Part shown: positions 5,682 through 9,913 of the stretch, one piece after another
Numbering within the stretch: the stretch's first letter is position 1
Layout of the letters: each line of letters begins with the position of its first letter
NCBI GenBank assembly: GCA_946478635.1
Contig: CAMLCX010000149.1
Span: forward strand, 1-9,913
DNA: 9,913 nt
Source: an uncultured Pseudomonadota bacterium
GTDB taxonomy: Bacteria; Desulfobacterota_B; Binatia; UBA9968
Reading direction: 5' to 3'
Notes under the pieces: generated by a model
The model's input: only the letters and a program-made list of their open reading frames with translations
Database searches by the model: none
What the model was told of the DNA's origin: nothing
Made by a program: the position numbers and the translations under genes

Positions 5682-7028
5682 TCAGACTTCGATACCTAAC
5701 TTCTCCAGTTTTCGGTAGAGCGTCGAAAGACTCAACCCCAGGAGCTCCGCGGCGCGAATCTTATCGCCGGCGGCTTTATTCAACGTGCGTTCGATATGGC
5801 TCTTTTCGTAGAGATCGAGCGCCGCGCCGAGGTTATCCTCCGAATTGAAATCAATGCCGTCGGCTTGCTGTCCCGGCAAGTCGGTCGGCTTGATCCATTC
5901 CCCGTCGCCGAGGATCATCGCACGCTCGAGAACGTTATCGAGCTCGCGGATGTTCCCCTTCCATGGGAATGACATGAGAATCCGCATGGTGGCGCTATCG
6001 ACGCCCTTGTAGGCCGTGTTCATTTCCTGGTTGTGGCGCCGAATCAGGTGCTCCACTAAACCGGGCAGATCATCAAGCCGCTTGCGCAACGGCGGAATGT
6101 TAATCTCAAATACGTTTAGACGATAAAATAGATCCTCGCGGAAACGCCCGGCTTCGACATCGGTCTTGAGATCGCGATTGGTCGCCGCGAGGATGCGCAC
6201 GTTCACTTTGACAGGAGTTGTCGATCCCACCGGAAGAATCGTTTTCTCCTCGAGCACGCGCAGCAGCTTGGGCTGAAGGCTCAGCGGCATTTCCCCGATC
6301 TCATCGAGAAAGATCGTGCCGCCGCGCGCTCTTTGAAAAAGCCCCTCTTGAGAATTCACCGCTCCGGTAAATGAGCCCTTCACATGACCAAAAAGCTGGC
6401 TCTCAAGAAGATTTTCCGGAATCGCACTGCAGTTCACCGGCAGAAAAACATTTTCGTTGAATCGACTGTCGGCGTGAATCGTACGCGCAACCACTTCTTT
6501 GCCGACGCCGCTCTCCCCGGTGATTAATACCGTCGTCGGCGCGGGCGCGACTTTTTTTATCAAATGGGCAATCTCCTGCATCGCCTGGCTGCGCCCGAGC
6601 GGCCGCTCGGGACTGAATCGAGTGTTGATCTCACGTCGCAGCAGCTGATTTTCCCAAGCGAGCTTTCGGTGATTCATCAGGTGCTGCACTTTGCGCAGCA
6701 CATCCTCGAAAATAAGCGGCTTGAGCAAATAATCCTGGGCGCCGAGGCGGATGGCTTCCACCGCGGTATCGACCGTGGCATGCGCGGTCATCAAGATCAC
6801 CAGGGTCTGCGGCGAGACGTCCCGGATGTGGCGCAGCACGGCAATCCCGTCCGCCACCGGCATGGCTAAATCGGTCAGCACCAGGTCGAGATCGTATTGA
6901 TCAACGAGATCAATGCCGGCTTTGCCGTCGGCTGCGGCATGAACCTCAAAGCCCTCGGCGCTCAATAGGTCGACCAAACTTTCTCGCGCGGAGTCTTGAT
7001 CTTCAACGACCAGTATCGTTCCCGTCAA
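5682..7028 (-). CDS. NtrC-family sigma-54-dependent response regulator
   Basis: Response regulator of 448 residues. The receiver domain (1-118) has acidic residues E9/D10, phospho-acceptor D53, T81 and K103. The AAA+ sigma-54 interaction domain (about 143-370) has Walker A GESGVGKE (171-178), the sigma-54-contacting loop as GSFTGA (218-223; usual form GAFTGA), Walker B TIFLDE (238-243) and an R-finger region with GRFREDLFYRLNVF. The Fis-type helix-turn-helix is at the C-terminus (AAELLGLSLSTLYRKLEKLG). The start is TTG 7028, since AGAGGAAGG lies six bases upstream and the receiver begins at once. It activates RNA polymerase with sigma-54 after phosphorylation, presumably by the kinase encoded just upstream. 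A sigma-54-type promoter at 7153-7139 suggests it is itself under such control. Confidence 0.96.
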   Translation of the reverse strand: MTGTILVVEDQDSARESLVDLLSAEGFEVHAAADGKAGIDLVDQYDLDLVLTDLAMPVADGIAVLRHIRDVSPQTLVILMTAHATVDTAVEAIRLGAQDYLLKPLIFEDVLRKVQHLMNHRKLAWENQLLRREINTRFSPERPLGRSQAMQEIAHLIKKVAPAPTTVLITGESGVGKEVVARTIHADSRFNENVFLPVNCSAIPENLLESQLFGHVKGSFTGAVNSQEGLFQRARGGTIFLDEIGEMPLSLQPKLLRVLEEKTILPVGSTTPVKVNVRILAATNRDLKTDVEAGRFREDLFYRLNVFEINIPPLRKRLDDLPGLVEHLIRRHNQEMNTAYKGVDSATMRILMSFPWKGNIRELDNVLERAMILGDGEWIKPTDLPGQQADGIDFNSEDNLGAALDLYEKSHIERTLNKAAGDKIRAAELLGLSLSTLYRKLEKLGIEV

Positions 7029-7034
7029 AAGCAG

Positions 7035-7043
7035 CCTTCCTCT
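7035..7043 (-). promoter_or_regulatory. Shine-Dalgarno supporting the TTG start of the response regulator
   Basis: AGAGGAAGG on the minus strand, six bases before TTG 7028. This strong site explains why no ATG is needed and places the receiver domain directly at the N-terminus, as normal for the family. Confidence 0.6.
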
Positions 7044-7138
7044 TTTCGCATTTTCGCGAAATTGTTTAATAGAAAAATCTTATCTCTGCGAAGTCAGACG
7101 CAATTAGTCCTGGAGAAATTCCCGTTTAGAGGTAAAGA

Positions 7139-7153
7139 GCAATACCCAAGCCA
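7139..7153 (-). promoter_or_regulatory. Sigma-54 promoter candidate (response regulator)
   Basis: Minus strand TGGCTTGGGTATTGC followed by T: TGGC at -24, TTGCT at -12, spacing exact. The predicted start is near 7127, leaving a leader of about 98 bases before TTG 7028. It sits in the 142-base gap after the kinase stop codon, where no terminator hairpin is visible. The regulator could therefore be made both by read-through from the kinase and from this promoter. Confidence 0.58.
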
Positions 7154-7170
7154 ATAATAATCCTAGTGAA

Positions 7171-9828
7171 TCAGAGCCGTTTCGGCAGCTCCACCCGGAA
7201 GGTGGTTCCTTCCCCGGGCCTACTTCGGTAGGAAATTTTCCCATCGTGGGCGGTGAGAATTTGTCGAACGATAACCAACCCGACTCCCGTTCCTTCTTTC
7301 TTGGTCGTCAAGAAAGGCTCAAAGGCATCGACGTCCAAAGGGATGCCTTCTCCGGTATCGGTGACTTCCAAAATAACCGAGTCGCTGGCCATAACCGCAT
7401 TGATCGTAATCCTGCCACCGTGAGGCATCGCCTCGCCGGCGTTCTTGACCAAATTGAGCAGCGCCTGCTTCATCTTATCGCCATCGATGCTCATGACCGG
7501 CAGGTCACGCGCAAGCGAGGTCTGTATCTCGATGCCGTTTTGCGCAAGATGCGGCGCCTGCACTTCAACAATGTCGTCGATGAGCTGCTTCAAGTTGACC
7601 GGCCGAAACACGTACTTTTCCTTCTTCGAGATCGTCGCGAATTGCCCCACCAGTTTTTGTAGACGGGAAATTTCATCCTTGAGTCTCTTCGCGGTTGGCG
7701 TCAATTGACTCCCCACGTCACCGCCCAGCCGGTTGAGCCGTTGCTCCAGGAGCTGAATCGTCAGGGACATGCCGTTAAGCGGATTAGCGAGCTCATGGCC
7801 GATCTTTGCCGCCGTGCTGCCAATAGCGGCCAGTCGTTCGGTTTCCACAAGCTGTGCCTGCAACCGGGTTTTCTCCGAGACGTCGCGAATGAATGCCGCA
7901 TAATGGACATCTTGATCTAGTGCTATTTCAGTGACCGAGAGCTCGATGGGAAAGGGCTCGCCGTTTTTACGCTGCGCGGTTACCGCGCGAATTCGGCCGA
8001 TGGCGCGGGCTTCGCCGGTTTTTTCATAGCGGGCGATATATTGATCGTGTTCCGTCGCATACGGCTCCGCCATCAGCATGTTCACCTTTTGTCCGATGAC
8101 CTCGTCGCGCCCATAGCCGAAAATGCGTTCCGCCGCCGGATTGAACAGGACGACTCGTCCTTGACGATCCATGGAAAGAACCGCGTCTTGAGTTGTTTCG
8201 ATAAGGCTTTGCAGCCATGCCTGGCCCCGTTTCACTTCGGAAATATCCCGAATGAAAGCGGCATAGTGAACCTCCTCGCTTGCGGCGGTCGCGACTTGCG
8301 TCACCGAAAGCTCGAGTGGAAAAGTCCCGCCGTTTTTGCGCCGTCCCTCCACGGTGCGAATGCGGCCGATGGCGCGGGGTTCGCCGGTTCGCTCATAGCG
8401 GGCAATATAGCTGTCATGCTCGGTCGCGTAGGGCTCGGCCATGAGATCGTTTACTTTGCGTCCGACAATCTCGGCCGCGCTATAGCCAAAGACTCGCTCC
8501 GCCGCGGCATTGAACATCACGATGCAACCACGCCGGTCGATGGAAACGACCGCGTCTTGAGTGGTGTCGATGAGATGCTCGAGCCAGGTAGCGTTGCGGT
8601 GAATCTCCTGCAAAGCGCGACTGTGTTCGATCACTTGAAAGAGCACATTCGCTATCGCCTGTAAAAAATAAACGTCATCCCTGGAAAACGCTCGCGCCGT
8701 TGTGGTATGCGCTCCGAGCACGCCAAAAGGCCGATCACTCGGTCCGATAATGACGCTCAGGCCGCTCACCACTCCATGATCGCGCAACAGCTGCGCGCCG
8801 GTAAATCTCTCTTCACGCTGCAGATCGGTAACGATCACCGGCTCCATGCAGAGCAACGTATAGCCCGCCTGTGAGCCTGTTCCCGCGCTCACCGTTGCCT
8901 GTCCCAACAAACCCTCTTTCCATCCGGTGCCCGCGCGTAGGAGCAAAGCTCTATTGTCCGGCAGAAGCTCCAGCACTTTACAAAATTCCACGTCCAACGT
9001 ATTTGCCACTAACTCAGTGACCGTCCGCATGAGTGCCGTTAGATCCGCTCCCCCCAACGCCTGCCGGCCGAGATCGGCTATTGCCTCCTGCTGGCGCACT
9101 CCCTCCTGGATTCGATCCTCAACGTGCTCGCGAACATTAATTTCTGCCTGAAGCTTCTGATGGGTTAGGCTGAGCTCGGCGGTTCGCTGCTCCACCTGTT
9201 CCGCCAAATTTTCTTGGCTCCGACGGATGAGAGATTGCTGCTGCAAGAGCGTTTCTTCGAGCCGTTTGTGCTGAAGCGCGAAGCCAAGCTGCATGGCGAT
9301 GCGGGAAATGACCTCGATGAGACGTCCATCTTCCTCCTTGGCCTCGCGCGCGTGGAACATCAGAACGCCGTCAACGTGATCATTGTGAGTCACCGGAATC
9401 CCAAAGGCGGCTTTAATGCCGGCGTCTGCCGCCGCCGGCGCCAACGGGAACAAATCCGCGGGCTCGGCCGCCAGATTGCGCGTCCATTCCACTTCTTCGC
9501 GGTGCCAAACTCGGCCGGGAATGCCAACGTCGCGCGAGAATTGGTGCTGCCGGCAAACATCAACGAACTCGGCGAGCTCTGGATCATCTCGATACCAGGA
9601 AGACCCAAACCTCATTTGGGTGTCGTCCTCGGCAGGAAGCCACGCGGTACCGACGACCCAACCAGTGAATTGACAGATGATTTCAAGAGCTGCGCGGAGA
9701 CCGGAGTGTAAATCGCGATTCTCGATGATCGCCCTGTAAAGGATTAACAGTAGTTCAGACTCGAGCGGTCTGTGTTTTGGGTTGACGTCCGCCTGAAGAT
9801 TCTGTCCGACGTCGGTCAATCCAGGCAT
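7171..9828 (-). CDS. Cytoplasmic sensor histidine kinase, GAF-GAF-PAS-PAS-HisKA-HATPase
   Basis: Soluble hybrid-less kinase of 885 residues with no membrane segments. Order (numbered from ATG 9828): GAF 1 about 27-187, coiled coil about 188-250, GAF 2 about 248-407, PAS 1 415-537, PAS 2 538-658, HisKA with H-box KIGHELANPLNG (H678), and HATPase with N-box NLVKNAGEA (792-800), G1 DTGEGI (824-829) and G2 GTGVGL (846-851). Both PAS domains belong to the FixL-like group and keep the positions of its haem histidine (H471, H594) and distal arginine (R491, R614). ATG 9828 has GGGAGA nine bases upstream; a TTG at 9861 would add 11 residues but has a weaker site. It is very likely the partner of the adjacent response regulator. 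The catalytic domain is of the NtrB-like type. The ligand is unproven. Confidence 0.94.
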   Translation of the reverse strand: MPGLTDVGQNLQADVNPKHRPLESELLLILYRAIIENRDLHSGLRAALEIICQFTGWVVGTAWLPAEDDTQMRFGSSWYRDDPELAEFVDVCRQHQFSRDVGIPGRVWHREEVEWTRNLAAEPADLFPLAPAAADAGIKAAFGIPVTHNDHVDGVLMFHAREAKEEDGRLIEVISRIAMQLGFALQHKRLEETLLQQQSLIRRSQENLAEQVEQRTAELSLTHQKLQAEINVREHVEDRIQEGVRQQEAIADLGRQALGGADLTALMRTVTELVANTLDVEFCKVLELLPDNRALLLRAGTGWKEGLLGQATVSAGTGSQAGYTLLCMEPVIVTDLQREERFTGAQLLRDHGVVSGLSVIIGPSDRPFGVLGAHTTTARAFSRDDVYFLQAIANVLFQVIEHSRALQEIHRNATWLEHLIDTTQDAVVSIDRRGCIVMFNAAAERVFGYSAAEIVGRKVNDLMAEPYATEHDSYIARYERTGEPRAIGRIRTVEGRRKNGGTFPLELSVTQVATAASEEVHYAAFIRDISEVKRGQAWLQSLIETTQDAVLSMDRQGRVVLFNPAAERIFGYGRDEVIGQKVNMLMAEPYATEHDQYIARYEKTGEARAIGRIRAVTAQRKNGEPFPIELSVTEIALDQDVHYAAFIRDVSEKTRLQAQLVETERLAAIGSTAAKIGHELANPLNGMSLTIQLLEQRLNRLGGDVGSQLTPTAKRLKDEISRLQKLVGQFATISKKEKYVFRPVNLKQLIDDIVEVQAPHLAQNGIEIQTSLARDLPVMSIDGDKMKQALLNLVKNAGEAMPHGGRITINAVMASDSVILEVTDTGEGIPLDVDAFEPFLTTKKEGTGVGLVIVRQILTAHDGKISYRSRPGEGTTFRVELPKRL
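7855..8586 (-). repeat. Tandem duplication encoding two PAS domains
   Basis: The kinase segment from the W codon at 8586-8584 to 8218 (123 residues) is repeated from 8217 to 7855 (121 residues). Both units begin WL--LI-TTQDAV and share MAEPYATEHD-YIARYE and VHYAAFIRD. By hand alignment about two thirds of residues are identical, with one two-residue length difference before VHY. The likeness is still visible in the DNA. This points to internal duplication within the gene. Confidence 0.85.
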
Positions 9829-9913
9829 GCGACTTTGTCTCCCATATCTCGGATCATGCAAAGATTCCCGATGTTGCCGGGAAAATTATCACAACTGGGA
9901 AAAGCTCTTTATA
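9829..9913 (-). other. Upstream region of the kinase gene, no promoter recognised
   Basis: The region contains the GGGAGA ribosome site (9843-9838) and the alternative TTG start at 9861. No TGG-N8-TTGC sigma-54 motif lies on the minus strand in these 85 bases, unlike the gap before the response regulator. The kinase promoter is either of another class or lies beyond the window. Confidence 0.35.

Noticed and set aside
5267..5848. 193-codon plus-strand frame opposite the phosphoribosyltransferase and regulator
   Set aside because: It spans the antisense of two well-supported genes and a gap; the composition is that of a shadow frame.
8041..8664. Long open frames on the plus strand opposite the kinase (also 7246-7662 and 9214-9711)
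   Set aside because: They are antisense to strongly supported kinase domains, have no ribosome sites and show no protein-like features.
1..9913. CRISPR arrays, tRNA or rRNA genes, insertion sequences, prophage genes
   Set aside because: No regularly spaced repeats, no recognisable cloverleaf or rRNA sequence and no transposase- or integrase-like protein was seen on either strand.

Overview
The window looks like a chromosomal segment from a Gram-negative, probably soil or sediment bacterium. It has a c-type cytochrome with a Sec signal peptide, a BrkB/YihY inner-membrane protein, a DUF883 membrane protein and a sigma-54-dependent two-component system. The style (moderately high GC, TTG starts, a large GAF/PAS kinase) would fit a deltaproteobacterial, Binatota-like or related lineage. 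That placement is inference; no marker gene is present.

Layout. At the left edge (minus strand, 43 to 1) a gene for an exported protein begins and leaves the window. About 800 bases follow without an intact gene, holding at most a decayed coding remnant. Next come a YihY/BrkB-like membrane protein with a winged-helix tail (847-2193, plus) and a DUF883/ElaB-like membrane-anchored protein (2280-2576, minus). A divergent control region separates the latter from a monohaem cytochrome c (2947-3375, plus). A compact plus-strand operon follows: a one-TM four-cysteine protein (3541-3837), a 39-residue CPNCG mini-protein (3849-3968) and a helix-hairpin-helix protein related to the N-terminus of family X DNA polymerase (3986-4918). 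Converging on it from the right is a minus-strand cluster in the order sensor kinase (GAF-GAF-PAS-PAS-HisKA-HATPase, 9828 to 7171), NtrC-type response regulator (7028 to 5682) and phosphoribosyltransferase (5602 to 4955).

The main result is in the non-coding DNA. Five gaps each carry one sequence of the form TGG-N8-TTGC, the exact -24/-12 geometry of sigma-54 promoters, and each points at a gene start. They precede the left-edge exported-protein gene, the DUF883 gene, the cytochrome, the four-cysteine operon and the response regulator itself. Since the only regulator here is a sigma-54 activator, the simplest reading is a local, self-regulating sigma-54 regulon. The kinase has two tandem PAS domains that keep the haem-ligand histidine and distal-pocket arginine positions of FixL. 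The signal could therefore be oxygen, redox or another gas, and the output a stress-adaptation set (cytochrome, DUF883, Cys-rich small proteins, DNA-binding HhH protein). Promoter positions and motifs are seen in the sequence; the regulatory wiring and the haem are inference.
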